Shown here one piece after another: positions 36,430 through 47,684 of a stretch of 64,000 nucleotides of DNA. Made by a program: the position numbers and the translations under genes. Origin of the DNA: G963663495 sp963663495 (GTDB taxonomy: Bacteria; Bacteroidota; Rhodothermia; Rhodothermales; Bin80); assembly GCA_963663495.1 (NCBI GenBank), contig OY760427.1:1364001-1428000 (forward strand), given 5' to 3'. Position 1 is the first letter of the stretch, and the number at the start of each line of letters is the position of its first letter. A model generated the notes under the pieces. The model saw only the letters and a list, made by a program, of their open reading frames with translations. It was not told the origin of the DNA and searched no databases.

Positions 36430-38350
36430 GTGTTTGCCAGAAAAGTATGGTCTTGCGAGCGACTCTTGGCTGAGTGGGGGGCTGGAATTCGAATTGGGGA
36501 TCGGAATGACAAGTCAGCAAGGATTTTTCGACGGTAACGGTGCCGACTTTGTCCGCTCACGCCGGCAATCCTAGGGTTTTGACGTTGATCAGACGTGTTT
36601 TTGTCGTCCATCAGCGAGGCATGAACATACGTTGGCCTCTCGCCCTTGCAGGCTACCTTGATTCTGTGCTGAAGACGCTCGCGCGAGTACCTACGCCGCG
36701 CGCTTGCGGGCCTGCTCGCACCGCCTTCGTCGCTCCTCGCTCCGCTTCACTATCTGTCCGATACGGTGCACATTTGCCGCTACCACTACCAGCGCCACCG
36801 TCCGAACAAAGCCTTCCTTGCCACGGGTCCGTATCAAACCCAGGCCCCGATGATTCAAATTGTTGATCGCCGACTCCACTGCCGGATGCTGACGACGACC
36901 CTCCACAAACTTCGGATCGGATTCCCTCTCCTTATCCGCTTTGCTCAACTTACCCCTCTTCGGCATGATCACCGTGTCCAACACCGGCTCCAGCGCCTTA
37001 CGGTTCTTTACCGATGAGTACCCCTTATCCATGCTGCACGATGTGATCGCCGGATACCGATCCTTCGCTTCCTTCATAAACCCCACAATCATATCCGAAT
37101 CCACCCCTTCGTGCAGTATCTGATGCCACAATATCAACTGATGCTGATCCTCCAGCACGCATACCGGCAGACCCAACTCCGCAATCACCCCCGCCTTCCC
37201 CTTGGTGATCCAACGAGTATGCGGCTCATGTATCGAAAATACCTTCTCATCATGCGGAATCACCTCCCCCTTCAATAGACGCCTATCTACTTGATCTATC
37301 TGCCTTTGTGCATCTGCCAAGTACCGCAACACCTCCTCAAGATCCGCGTCTTTCTCCTTCAACACGCTGACACTGCTCTCCGCACGCTCAATCAGAACAC
37401 GACACATCTTCACATACTTTCTCACCTTCGACTCATCACGCCACTGACGGTGCGTACGCACCCGGTTGAAGGCCTTCTTCAAGGTACGACTCCAGTACAC
37501 AGCCTTGCGCCAGCCCGCAAGGCTGTGCGCCTCACATGCGCAATGCAACTCCCGAATCAGGCACCGCATCGATTCCCACAACAAACGAACATCCGTAGGC
37601 CACTCCACATTCGCTTTGGCCACCGCCGAATCAACCCGGCAAAGAAGCGGCTCCTCTGGCTCCTGTTCTACCAATCGGTGACCGCAAGCCACCACCGCAT
37701 CGTTGATCTGCTTCAGGATGTCCGCTGTTAGCAGGCTCACGTTATCAATAACGGTCTGCAGCTGATAGACAGGCTCGTCCCAGAAATTCGTATGCCCCAG
37801 CATCTGGCGCACCTCCAAATGATTGGCGGCCAGGCTCCTCAAACGATCAAAGTCGCAGTTGAGGGCCTGCTTCAATACCCCCAAGACAAAGACGCGCCAA
37901 AGTGCCATCCCCGGACGACCACGCTGCAAATCAATATTCGGAAGCAACTGCTTCTCCAGGATCTCAAAGATCTTCTGCCGAGCCGTTGGGTCGCAATACA
38001 GGTGCTGCAGACCTTTTAGCACTGCCGGTATATCGTCCCGGTCTTTGGGGTGGAAGGTCATCTCTTCAATGGGGACCTGCCCGAGCTTAAACTGTGTATC
38101 CTCTACAATCCGCATGGTATTAATCGTATGAATAATCGGCCCCAAGGGGCCTTATATCGATGAAAACGCCCGAAACAGAAGGATTTGGCCAAACATTCGT
38201 TAGAGACACGCTGGCTGAATAATCTGCAATGTGCAAATACGGTATGGCTCATATCCATCTGTAACCGTAACGCTTACAGATGGATAGAACGAGTATCAAA
38301 CGGCCTTGTTTCGCCGTTTTTCAGCCCTCCTACCTTTTTCTGGCAAACAC
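36430..38350 (-). mobile_element. ISNCY-like element, copy 2
   Basis: A 1921-bp element with the same ends as copy 1 (GTGTTTGCCAGAAAA and complement), inserted in the DruA-transposase gene. TAATGA is found on both sides (36424-36429 and 38351-38356). Confidence 0.92.
36691..38115 (-). CDS. ISNCY-family transposase (copy 2)
   Basis: 474 residues, nearly identical to the protein at 9653-11077; differences include M for I in EEMTFH and C for G in LLCRVD. All catalytic segments are present, so this copy may be active. The in-frame TTG ten codons upstream (38145) is an alternative start. Confidence 0.88.
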   Translation of the reverse strand: MRIVEDTQFKLGQVPIEEMTFHPKDRDDIPAVLKGLQHLYCDPTARQKIFEILEKQLLPNIDLQRGRPGMALWRVFVLGVLKQALNCDFDRLRSLAANHLEVRQMLGHTNFWDEPVYQLQTVIDNVSLLTADILKQINDAVVACGHRLVEQEPEEPLLCRVDSAVAKANVEWPTDVRLLWESMRCLIRELHCACEAHSLAGWRKAVYWSRTLKKAFNRVRTHRQWRDESKVRKYVKMCRVLIERAESSVSVLKEKDADLEEVLRYLADAQRQIDQVDRRLLKGEVIPHDEKVFSIHEPHTRWITKGKAGVIAELGLPVCVLEDQHQLILWHQILHEGVDSDMIVGFMKEAKDRYPAITSCSMDKGYSSVKNRKALEPVLDTVIMPKRGKLSKADKERESDPKFVEGRRQHPAVESAINNLNHRGLGLIRTRGKEGFVRTVALVVVAANVHRIGQIVKRSEERRRRCEQARKRAA

Positions 38351-40084
38351 TAATGATCGCTTCCGCTTCCTCCAGCGATGTCACCGGGCACGAGGTCAAG
38401 AGGTACCACTCAATCCGCTTCGCATTCTTGGGAGGAACCGACTCACGAATATGTACCCCCCATAGTTGCACCGGCTCCCGCTGCGGGTCCTTATCGGTAG
38501 GAGGTACAGGTGTTTCGGAAGAATCAGGGGCTTCGGTATCCTGCACCACCTCCTGCTTCTTTTTCTTCTTGGTAGGGGGGAGGATTACCTTCCTATAGCG
38601 CACCTCCATAAGCGCATTACGGGCCGGCCGACCCTCATTCGTCACACGCCCCGACTTCGCACGACGGCTCACGCGTGTCACCGACAGGTGCATCATGCCT
38701 GCCGACCGACCCTTCCGCATCGCCTTGAATAACCGTGCCTTCTCCTTGCCCAGATTCCGGTCGTGTTTGGCTCGTACTATTACATCCGTACGCCGCAGCC
38801 CATCCCGCTCCGCAAAAAGCGCAAAGATGTCCGCCTCCCGATCCATAACACAGATCACCTGCGTCTTGCGCGGCAGCGTCTCCGCCGCCTCCTCAATATC
38901 ATGAAGATCCTCTATCCATTGCTGCGTCCCGGCAGCATGCTCCCCCTCAGGCTTCTCATACGCACATCGTAGCACTCCCAGGGGCACTCCGTCACCTCCC
39001 AATGCAATGGTCGCATGCAAATGCACCCCCTTGGACTCCGCTGTTGTCTGATTACGTCCTATAACCTCTAACCCCTCGCATTCCGGGCGCGTACTGAAGC
39101 TGATGTCCGTACCATCCTGCACGCATAACACCGTGCCCTGCGTACGCATCCGCTCCATCGTACGCTGTCGATGAGGCGCCAATATCTTCTCAGGATTGTT
39201 CCCATACCGATCCGCCTTCTCAAGAAAACGATAATACCCCGATACCGCCGCCGGATCACGCTTCGGTGCTGCACTCGGTGGACGACCCATAGACGCTCCC
39301 AACATTGTTGCGCTCTTTACCAAACGAGCACTGCGCCTCTTATCCCCCAATGGCGCACCACCAAACTCCTGCTCCGCCCACCCGTCACCATCAAGCCCCT
39401 CACCCACTTCCAACCGCGGATGCAGCTCCACCTCCGGTACACCGAGCTTCTTGCGCCAGTCTCCATCAATCTCCCTAACGAATATCTTCTTCTGCGTTTG
39501 CTTGCATTCATGCGTGAGGGCATGCCGCCCCCTGCCCATGGTCATCCCCAAACGAAGGAAGCCTACCGCCTTGAAACACGTACTCTCCTGATCCGGGCCC
39601 ACAAATGTTTCCACCAGAAAGGGCGCATAACCCTATCGCGCACGGAAGTCGTCCGGCAATCGCCGCAGTACCCGTCCCAACAGATGACTGGCCAGATTCT
39701 TGCACTGCACCGTGGGACGAATCAGGAAGCGGCTCAGCCCCACCACACGATACAGCTCCCGATCCCGCTGCTCATCACTCCACGCCATCCAGTGCTCTCT
39801 GGGCGCCAGACGCAACGCCGCCGCCGAAAATCCCACCGCTCCCAAGGTGTCGTGGGCACTGCCTATCAGATAGCGTACCTGCGCTCCCACAAATGTGGTC
39901 GTACGCCTCGGATGCTCAAAGTGCAGCAACGTGTTCCACACCACACGCTGCTTGTCCGTCTCAACCAACTCAATCGTCAACCCCCGGACACCGTGTACCG
40001 TGTTCGGTAACGCTATCGGATCCGGTACCTGCTCCTCGCGCCTACACGGTTCCGCATTAGCCGCATTACAATTCTCGGGCTTGG

Positions 40085-42425
40085 CCTAACTTCGCCATCC
40101 GGTCAGGGGAAAACGCTGAGTTCCGTCTCCAATTCTCTCGTTTTTCCCTCCTAATAGGGCTATTTCGGCTAAATTCGGCGTTTTTCGACCTTTTTTAGCC
40201 GACTTTTTCGGAAAAGGCAATGTAGTGCGATAGAGGTGTGGACGGAAACCTCCCCCCAACACCCCCGGTACCTTACCCCGTACCAATTCCACACCCCGAT
40301 CATGTTTATCCGAAACCGACCCTACAAACGTAAAGACGGTAAGAAATGCAACAGCTTTGCCCTCATCGAATCCTATCGCAAAGACGGTACCTCCAAACAC
40401 CGCACCCTCCTTAATCTCGGCCCGAACTTCAACATCCCCCGCAGTCTGTGGGGGGAGCTGACCCACTTTGTTACTGCCCGACTCAAAGGGAAAGCCAGCC
40501 TCCCTTTCCAGAATGATGAAGCCTTTCTCAATGCGGTCGACGACATCGTTGCACATCTCGAAAGCAAGGGTTACGACATCCATCGCACATCCCATCAGCA
40601 ACACCTCATTGATCCAGAGAAAACAACCCATCCCGATTCCCGGACCGTCGGCGGAGAACGACTGATCCTTCAGACATTGGAACAGCTTGGACTGGCTGTA
40701 CTGCTACGTTCGCTCAACTTCTGCGAGAAACACGTCAAGCTCTGCTGTGCGCTGATCGTCGGGCGTATGCTCCACCCGGGCAGTGAACGAGAAACGCATA
40801 AATGGCTGTGTAAAACCTCCAGTGTTCTGCAGCTTCTGGATTTGGAACCCCCGAGTCTCAACACCCTCTATCGTTGCACTGATCTGATCCATAAGCATAT
40901 GGATCAGATCATGGAGAAACTCTTTGGCATTACCAAAGCGGTATTGCAGTTTGAAGAAACGATCGTCTTTTATGATTTAACCAATACCTATTACCACGGC
41001 AAGAAGAAAGGGAAGTTGTTGTCGCATGGGCGCAGCAAGGAAAAGCGCAGTGATTGTCCGTTGGTTACGCTGGCGCTCACCCTGGATGGTTCGGGGTTCC
41101 CCCGCAATGTGCAGATCCTGCCGGGCAATGCAGGGGAACCGGCAACGCTCAAAGAGGCGATTGAGAAACTAAACGGCGCTACGCCCACAGTGATTATGGA
41201 CTCCGGCATTGCGACGGAGCAGAATCTGCAGTACCTGAAAGAACAGGGACTGAACTGGATCACCGTGGAGCGTTCCAAAGCCCCTCCAGTCCCCGAAAAC
41301 AAGCCGGATCAACAGTTTACGACCGCCGGGGGAGTCAAGATCAAAGCCTGGAAGGTCACCAAAAAGGAAAAAGATGTTGAAGATGTTGAAGATGTTGAAG
41401 ACAATGCGGAACTGCGCGTGTTTGTACACAGTGAGGCCAAGCAGGCGAAGGAGGATCAGATCCTTGAAACCCAATGCAAGAAGTTTGTGAAGGCGCTCAC
41501 TACACTACATGAGGGACTCTCGAAACCCGGGTACTTGAAGAACTATGAAAAGGTCACGATAAAGGTTGGTCGTCTGAAGGAAAAGTACAAGAAGGTCTCA
41601 CACCTGTATGAGGTAGAGGTCAGCAAAAAGGAGGGCACCAAGCATGCAGCATCCGTTACGGTGACCCGGCGTGCTTCGCATGCACGTCGCACCCAGGCCA
41701 GCGGAGGGTATGTGCTTCGGACCAGTCATACCGGATGGTCGGTGGAAACGGTTGCACGAACCTACTGGCGACTTACAGAGATTGAGCGCACATTCAGAGT
41801 CATGAAATCGGACCTCGGTCTACGGCCCATCTACCACAGCAGAGATGACCGCATTGAAGGACATCTGTTCATCACGGTACTGGCTTATCATGCTGCCCAT
41901 CTGGTTCGCACCAGACTCAAGGAACACGGGATTCATGATAGTTGGGCGACGATCCGAGACAAGTTGAACAGGATTCGTCGGATTACGACCAAGATGGTTA
42001 AGAACCAATATCGGTACCTGATCACGGAGGTGGATCAGGATCTGCCTCCGAGTATGGTACAGTTCTTTGCGGTACTGGGATACGTGTATGACCCGGATGC
42101 GACCCGCACCGTGACCGAGCATGTGGAGGAAGCGAGTGCACCGGTGAGCCAGAAGCCTCCAGACTCATGACGTATGGTCCCTTCACAACGGTTGAGATAG
42201 CGTACTCCAGATGGAGCCACCAGAGCTAGGTCCGATGGAAACGATCCGAGATAGATCGCAGCGAAACAGGCGGCAAAACACCAGGTAATCAGGGATTCAA
42301 ACCACCCTAAACCAACTTCAACCGATCCGGTAAATCTCACCATCCATTGCTCCTGAAAAAACGGTCCAAATATGGCCACGGGAGAATTCCGTAGGTTAGT
42401 AGCACTACGTAATGGCGAAGTTAGG
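40085..42425 (+). mobile_element. IS1634-like element, complete
   Basis: The ends carry CCTAACTTCGCCAT at 40085 and its complement ATGGCGAAGTTAGG ending at 42425, giving about 2.34 kb. No clean target duplication is seen, since the left flank is the broken DruA element and the right flank is a TnpB element starting 3 bp later. Confidence 0.8.
40302..42170 (+). CDS. IS1634-family transposase
   Basis: A 622-residue DDE transposase beginning MFIRNRPYKRKDGKKCNSFA, the usual IS1634 N-terminus. Catalytic segments: VFYDLTNTYYHG (first Asp), TVIMDSGIATEQN (second Asp), and LTEIERTFRVMKSDLGLRPI (Glu). HLFITVLAYHAAHLVRTRL follows as in the family. The frame is open 22 codons further upstream, but MFIR is the conserved start. 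A run of three GATGTTGAA units (41373-41399) encodes an acidic EDVEDVED stretch. Partial copies lie at the left edge of the window and at 60224-60603. Confidence 0.92.
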   Translation: MFIRNRPYKRKDGKKCNSFALIESYRKDGTSKHRTLLNLGPNFNIPRSLWGELTHFVTARLKGKASLPFQNDEAFLNAVDDIVAHLESKGYDIHRTSHQQHLIDPEKTTHPDSRTVGGERLILQTLEQLGLAVLLRSLNFCEKHVKLCCALIVGRMLHPGSERETHKWLCKTSSVLQLLDLEPPSLNTLYRCTDLIHKHMDQIMEKLFGITKAVLQFEETIVFYDLTNTYYHGKKKGKLLSHGRSKEKRSDCPLVTLALTLDGSGFPRNVQILPGNAGEPATLKEAIEKLNGATPTVIMDSGIATEQNLQYLKEQGLNWITVERSKAPPVPENKPDQQFTTAGGVKIKAWKVTKKEKDVEDVEDVEDNAELRVFVHSEAKQAKEDQILETQCKKFVKALTTLHEGLSKPGYLKNYEKVTIKVGRLKEKYKKVSHLYEVEVSKKEGTKHAASVTVTRRASHARRTQASGGYVLRTSHTGWSVETVARTYWRLTEIERTFRVMKSDLGLRPIYHSRDDRIEGHLFITVLAYHAAHLVRTRLKEHGIHDSWATIRDKLNRIRRITTKMVKNQYRYLITEVDQDLPPSMVQFFAVLGYVYDPDATRTVTEHVEEASAPVSQKPPDS

Positions 42426-42629
42426 TTAGGGAGTTATATGACTGAGTGCCACGCGTTTTCGCAGGAGTTACTTTTTGTGCTTTGGTGGTGCAGACAGGAC
42501 GGCTTTCGCCAGTTTTTCATAATCGGTTCCCGCTTTTCACGAAAAACTGCAATTATTTCAAATAACTCAACACGTGGGTATTCATGCTATATAAATTCCA
42601 AATATTAGGAAGTTATATACCACAGTGCC

Positions 42630-43880
42630 ATGCCCGAAACGGTTAGTGCATACCGCAATATCACATACAGGCTGTTGCCCGGAAGTCGGAGTAACGCCAA
42701 GCACCTTGCTGGATTAGCGGGTGCGTGTAGGTTTGTGTGGAATGCCATCCTCGCAGAGCAGAGCGAGGCGTACAAGAAAGCGAAAGAGGCTGGAGAGAAG
42801 CTGCCCTCGGTAAGTTTCTTCTCGCTGGGTAAGCGGTTCACGGCGCTGCGCCGCACGGTCGAGTGGCTACCTGAATACTCCTTTGGTGTCGTTAGATACA
42901 CATTGAAATATCAGACGGATGCATGGAAGGCATTCTTCAAGGAGGGCAAGAGAAGACCGAGATTCCATTCCAGACGTGGTAGTACGCCTTCGTTCACGAT
43001 CCCGGATAACGTAAGGGTTCGGGATGGCAAGCTGTATATCCCGAAAGTGGGATATATGGCGCTCCGCAGGCGGGGAGGCAACCCGTACCCTGATGGTATA
43101 CCCGTCAAAGCCACGGTAAAGAAGAACGCCGGCAAAGGGTATGCTGTCATCTGCTACAGGATGGAGGCACCTGTAATAGAGGATACCGGCGGTGCTGTAG
43201 GCATTGACCGTAATTGCGGGCAGGTCGCTATGGTCTCCACAGAGGGCGATACAAGCATTATCAGACAACCGGATACGAAGCGTCTTGATGCCAAGTTGAA
43301 GCGGCATCAGCGAAGACTGGCGAGACAGAAGAAAGGCTCCAACCGTCGTAACAGGCGGAAGCATAGAATCGCCCGCACACAGCGCAAGCGTGCAAACATC
43401 CTCAAGAATGCGAACCACCAGGTAAGTCGCGGTATTGCCAATTGCTCCTCAACGGTGATACTGGAGGATCTAAAGATCAAAGCGATGACATGTTCAGCAA
43501 AGGGGACGATGGACAGCTTTGGTACAAACGTCAAACAGAAGTCTGGTCTCAACCGTGGAATACTGCGAACAGGTTGGGGCCAGCTGGATCAGATGCTGGG
43601 CTATAAGTGCCGCAAGGTGATAAAGGTTACCGCTGCCTATAGCAGTCAGCGGTGTTCTGTGTGTGGGCACACAGAAGCGAGTAACCGTAAGACACGGAGC
43701 AAATTCACGTGTGTGTCCTGTGGACATGCGGATCATGCAGACCTGAATGCGGCTGCAAACATACTGGCCTCCGGGATTGGGGCTTCTGCACGGCGAGGGG
43801 CGTTCGGGTTACCGACCCCTATGACCCGTGAAATTGATACTAGTGCCTCACTGTGTACAGTTGGTCACTCACGTATATAA
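42630..43880 (+). CDS. tnpB: TnpB RNA-guided nuclease-like protein (copy 5, full length)
   Basis: 416 residues, a normal TnpB length. RuvC residues: D193 in AVGIDRNCGQ, E279 in VILEDLKIKAM, D371 in ADLNAAANILASG. Zinc ribbon: C342, C345, C361, C364. An arginine/lysine-rich bridge-like helix lies at 218-260. The C-terminal 26 residues (AFGLPTPMTREIDTSASLCT...) are encoded by the element's right end, and the TAA stop is inside the terminal TATATAATTCCC. It should be guided by an RNA made from the 3' end of its own gene. This is the only copy with an undamaged gene. Confidence 0.92.
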   Translation: MPETVSAYRNITYRLLPGSRSNAKHLAGLAGACRFVWNAILAEQSEAYKKAKEAGEKLPSVSFFSLGKRFTALRRTVEWLPEYSFGVVRYTLKYQTDAWKAFFKEGKRRPRFHSRRGSTPSFTIPDNVRVRDGKLYIPKVGYMALRRRGGNPYPDGIPVKATVKKNAGKGYAVICYRMEAPVIEDTGGAVGIDRNCGQVAMVSTEGDTSIIRQPDTKRLDAKLKRHQRRLARQKKGSNRRNRRKHRIARTQRKRANILKNANHQVSRGIANCSSTVILEDLKIKAMTCSAKGTMDSFGTNVKQKSGLNRGILRTGWGQLDQMLGYKCRKVIKVTAAYSSQRCSVCGHTEASNRKTRSKFTCVSCGHADHADLNAAANILASGIGASARRGAFGLPTPMTREIDTSASLCTVGHSRI

Positions 43881-43885
43881 TTCCC
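43770..43885 (+). ncRNA. Candidate omega-RNA (reRNA) region of TnpB copy 5
   Basis: In TnpB systems the guide scaffold overlaps the 3' end of tnpB and reaches the right end, with the guide in the flanking DNA. The last 115 bp here are strongly conserved among copies 1, 3, 4 and 5. The motif GGGTTACCGACCCCTATGACC could fold as a short hairpin (GGGT/ACCC). Boundaries are inferred; no transcript evidence is available from sequence. Confidence 0.4.
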
Positions 43886-43930
43886 CTATGATACGTTGTA
43901 CAGCAGTGTAATCGCATTTGGATACGCGGA

Positions 43931-44860
43931 ATGAGGGCAAGCACAATGCAGTTTTTCGGAGTTCGCACTCAAGGATCGCTGTCCATGCGCCTTTTTTCCC
44001 GCTGGGCGGCGGTACTTGGAGTCGAAGGGGCAACCCTTGAAGGTGTAGACATACCCTTGGGGGCAGATCGCGGGTGTTACCGGGCGGCGGTGCAGGACCT
44101 GAAGGAAAACTCGAATATCGCCGGGGCTCTTGTAACCACGCACAAGCTGGCAGTTGTTCGAGCTGCAGGCGACCTGATTGATCGCCTGACTCCCGAGGCT
44201 AACCTTTGCGACGAAGTGTCGGCCCTCTACAAAAGGCGGGGGCAGCTGTGGGGGCATGCGTGCGATCCTGAGAATTGCGGGCACGCACTGGATGAATTTC
44301 CAGGCATTGATCACTGGCAGAGGCATCCGTATGCCCAGATTCTGTCCTTTGGTGCAGGGGGAGCAGCGGTGGCACTCCTGGTATATCTGTTGATGCGGGC
44401 CCGATCGCGCCCGCAAGTCTTACAACTGGTTGATATCTGCCAGGACAATCTGGACCAGTGCAGGAGTGTGGCACAAAAGCTGTGCGCGGGCGGGATGAAG
44501 GTGGAGTACATGCTTAACAAAGACCCACGGGCTAACGACGCCATCGTAACGGCCCTGCCACCTGGATCACTGGTCATTAATGCCACCGGCATGGGTAAGG
44601 ATTTGCCTGGTTCGCCCATTACTGACGCCGTGCAATTTCCAGAGCCGACAGTGGTTTGGGAACTCAACTACCGGGGAGAGCGGCATTTTCTTCACCAGGC
44701 GCGGGAGGCGGGTGTTCAAACCGCAGACGGGTGGACTTACTTCATGCATGGGTGGTCGAGCGTGATGTCGCGTGTATACAACGTGCCCGTTACACCTTCA
44801 CTATTTTCCGACTTCTGCCGCGTATCAGAACCGTACCGCGTAGCTTCCCGAAACTATTGA
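43931..44860 (+). CDS. Shikimate dehydrogenase-like protein (AroE family)
   Basis: A 309-residue AroE-type oxidoreductase. TTHKLAV (69-75) corresponds to the substrate site with the catalytic lysine, K72; the usual sequence is TIPHK. The NADP-binding loop is SFGAGGAAVAL (139-149), and INATGMGKDLPGSPI (216-230) is the conserved NATxxGM-type stretch. D112 (GHACDPENCG) is at the place of the catalytic aspartate. The deviations suggest a relative with another hydroxy-acid or polyol substrate, not the biosynthetic AroE. ATG five codons later (MQFFGVR) is also possible. Followed after 16 bp by a TIM-barrel isomerase gene. Confidence 0.85.
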   Translation: MRASTMQFFGVRTQGSLSMRLFSRWAAVLGVEGATLEGVDIPLGADRGCYRAAVQDLKENSNIAGALVTTHKLAVVRAAGDLIDRLTPEANLCDEVSALYKRRGQLWGHACDPENCGHALDEFPGIDHWQRHPYAQILSFGAGGAAVALLVYLLMRARSRPQVLQLVDICQDNLDQCRSVAQKLCAGGMKVEYMLNKDPRANDAIVTALPPGSLVINATGMGKDLPGSPITDAVQFPEPTVVWELNYRGERHFLHQAREAGVQTADGWTYFMHGWSSVMSRVYNVPVTPSLFSDFCRVSEPYRVASRNY

Positions 44861-44876
44861 ACTGCCCTCCTCAACT

Positions 44877-45811
<935 letters not shown>

Positions 45812-45815
<4 letters not shown>

Positions 45816-46958
45816 CGGTTCGATTGTTTCGTCAGTTGAGGGAGCCGCGCGAGGGGATTGACAGTGCGCAGTGGGCCGAAACGGAGTTTGGCGGAGCGCC
45901 ATTGGGAGGCAGGCGGTTGTCTGTGCGACTGGTAAAGAGCATGTCCATGTTGGCCGATGTGATAGGCCACAGCATTACCGCGCATACGGATGCGGACCGC
46001 GCGGCGGTGAAGGGGTATTACCGGTTATTGGAGAGCAAGAAGGACAAAACGGTAACGCCGGAGAACATATTGGCGCCGCATCGTGGGCGTACGATAGAGC
46101 GTATGCGTAGTTAGGAGACCGTGTTATGCATCCAGGACACGACGAAGTTGCGGTACAGTACGCGGCCGGCGTGTACGGATTTGGATGTAATAGGGAGTAA
46201 TCAGACGACGGCGAAGACGCTGGGGTTGCCGTTGCATGCGACGCTGGCGGTGACGGAGGATGGATTGACGTTGGGGGTGTTGCGTGGCAGCTTCAAGGAT
46301 CCGGAGGAGGGTCCGCATACTCCGCGGACGCAGCAGTGGATAGACGGGTTCAAGGATATATGCGAGGCGGAGGAGGATCTGTCCGGCGAGACGCAGGTGA
46401 TCTGTGTTTCGGACCGGGAGGCGGACAGCTTTGCGATGTTTGCCGAGCAGCGTAGACAGGGTAAGGCGGAGGTATTGATACGAGCGAAGCATGATCGCAA
46501 GCTGTTGGATGATCGCAGGCTGTTTGCGGTAATGCGCAGTGGTAAGGCTCGGGGGAATGTAGAGATAGAGATAAATCGGGTGACGACGCGCAAGAAGCAG
46601 GCGCGCAAGCAGGCACGGAAGGGTCGCAGTTACCGGATGGTCAATGCGGAGGTACGCTACGGGAGGTTCTTGTTGCCGGATCCGAAGAACGAGGAGGAGC
46701 CGGTGGTGATGTACGGGGTGCATGTGATGGAGGTGGAGCCTCCGGGGGATGCGCTGCCGGTGGAGTGGATGCTATTGACCAGCATGGAGGTAGGGAGCGT
46801 AGCGGATGCACGGCGGGTGTTGGCAATGTATCTCAAGCGGTGGCGGGTGGAAGACTTCTTCCGCGTGCTCAAGAGTGGGTGCAAGGTAGAGCGTTTGGGT
46901 CTGCGTACCTCGCTGCGTCTGCAGCGAGCAATAACGATGTATTGTGTAATATCTTGGC
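45812..46958 (+). pseudogene. IS4/Tn5-type transposase without DruA domain, stop and intron insertion
   Basis: Begins MTVRLFRQLREP, followed by the Tn5-type DNA-binding WAETEFGGAPLGGRRLSVRL. It has a TAG (46112-46114) where related proteins have Gln (RMRTQDTV). After it come IQDTTKLRYSTR (first Asp), CVSDREADSFAMF (second Asp) and YLKRWRVEDFFRVLKSGCKV (Glu). The frame reaches VISW at 46958, where a group II intron starts. The C-terminal about 100 residues present in the DruA-type relatives are not found after the intron. Confidence 0.82.
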
Positions 46959-47623
46959 GTGTGCCAAGAAGACAAAAGGACGTCAAATATGATTTGACGT
47001 TCGAGTAGTCATACTATGTAAAGGATGGAGGTAGGCCCTCCAGAGCCGCTGTACAGGTGGAGGCTCTAAACCGCCGGCTGCTGCGTTGTTTAAGAGACAG
47101 GGTGGTGAGCGAGACCGAAAAAGGCAGAGGTAGGACTTTGTCAGGTACGAGCCACGGAGTTGAATGCAAATGAACCGCTGCTGAAGTGTCGAAAATTGTT
47201 AGACGATGTCTAGACCAGCGGGATCTCTGGTCTGCTGGGACAAGCTTGGCGGGAGCCTATCTATTGGCCATGTGGCATCCGGCATGCAGGTGGCAAGACC
47301 GTGGATTCAGGCCTTTACATGGAACTTGGGAACCTGTCGTTCTGATGCGAAGGGAGAATCGCAAGCGGAGACCCCGTGAGTGATTGAGTACCGATGCAGG
47401 GCACAGGGGCGGAGCAGTTCGTAGTAGTGCGGAAGGGCTTGTAATGAGTCTGGAGCGAAGGGGCTGCCCTGAGCGGTGTAGGGCATTGGAGCAACCCGAG
47501 AGGGGAGGACTTTGATGGGACACATAAGACCGTTTTACGACGGTTGCTTAGGAAGAGCCGTATGAGGCGAGAGTCTCACGTACGGTTCTGTGGGGGCCTG
47601 GGGGTGAAATTCCCCCGGGCTAC
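46959..47623 (+). ncRNA. Group II intron, without intron-encoded protein
   Basis: The 5' end GTGTGCCAAGAAG fits the GUGYG consensus. Domain V is clear at about 47556-47590: GAGCCGTATGAGGCGAGAGT followed by CTCACGTACGGTTC, a hairpin with the AGC-type catalytic triad region. Domain VI follows as a GGGGG-TGAAATT-CCCCC stem with a bulged A, and the 3' end is near CTAC at 47620-47623. Only about 665 bp separate the ends and no reverse-transcriptase/maturase gene is present, so it depends on a maturase elsewhere or is inactive. Confidence 0.85.
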
Positions 47624-47684
47624 CCCTGCCCTATCGCCACAAATAAGACTTAACAATGGCTCCCATACCGCTTAGGTTACCGGT

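Larger units (their letters stand above)
35990..40083 (-). pseudogene. DruA-domain/Tn5-type transposase, copy 1, broken
   Basis: After removal of the ISNCY-like insertion, the frame matches the intact 787-residue protein at 57772-60135. The N-terminal DruA part (39633-39980: VGAQVRYLIGSAHDTLGAVG, MAWSDEQRDRELYRVVGLSR) ends at a TAG (39633-39635) where copy 3 has a Tyr codon. The Tn5-type part (38351-39614) has the DNA-binding WAEQEFGGAPLGDKRRSARL and both aspartates (VQDGTDISF, VMDREADIF). The glutamate block and C-terminus are in 35990-36429. The first about 90 codons differ from copy 3 or are missing. Confidence 0.85.
35679..40084 (-). mobile_element. DruA-IS4 element, copy 1, split by ISNCY and cut by IS1634
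   Basis: The 3' end starts with the terminal repeat CTGCCTACC at 35679, as in copy 3 (57462). An ISNCY-like element is inserted at 36430-38350 and duplicates TAATGA. The other end is lost where an IS1634-like element begins at 40085. Confidence 0.85.
42429..43885 (+). mobile_element. TnpB-only element, copy 5 (best preserved)
   Basis: Left end GGGAGTTATATGACTGAGTG, right end CACGTATATAATTCCC. The complement of the right end (GGGAATTATATACGTGAGTG) resembles the left end, and a third similar motif, GGAAGTTATATACCACAGTG, lies just before tnpB. The element is 1.46 kb, with a 200-bp leader and no tnpA. Confidence 0.82.
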
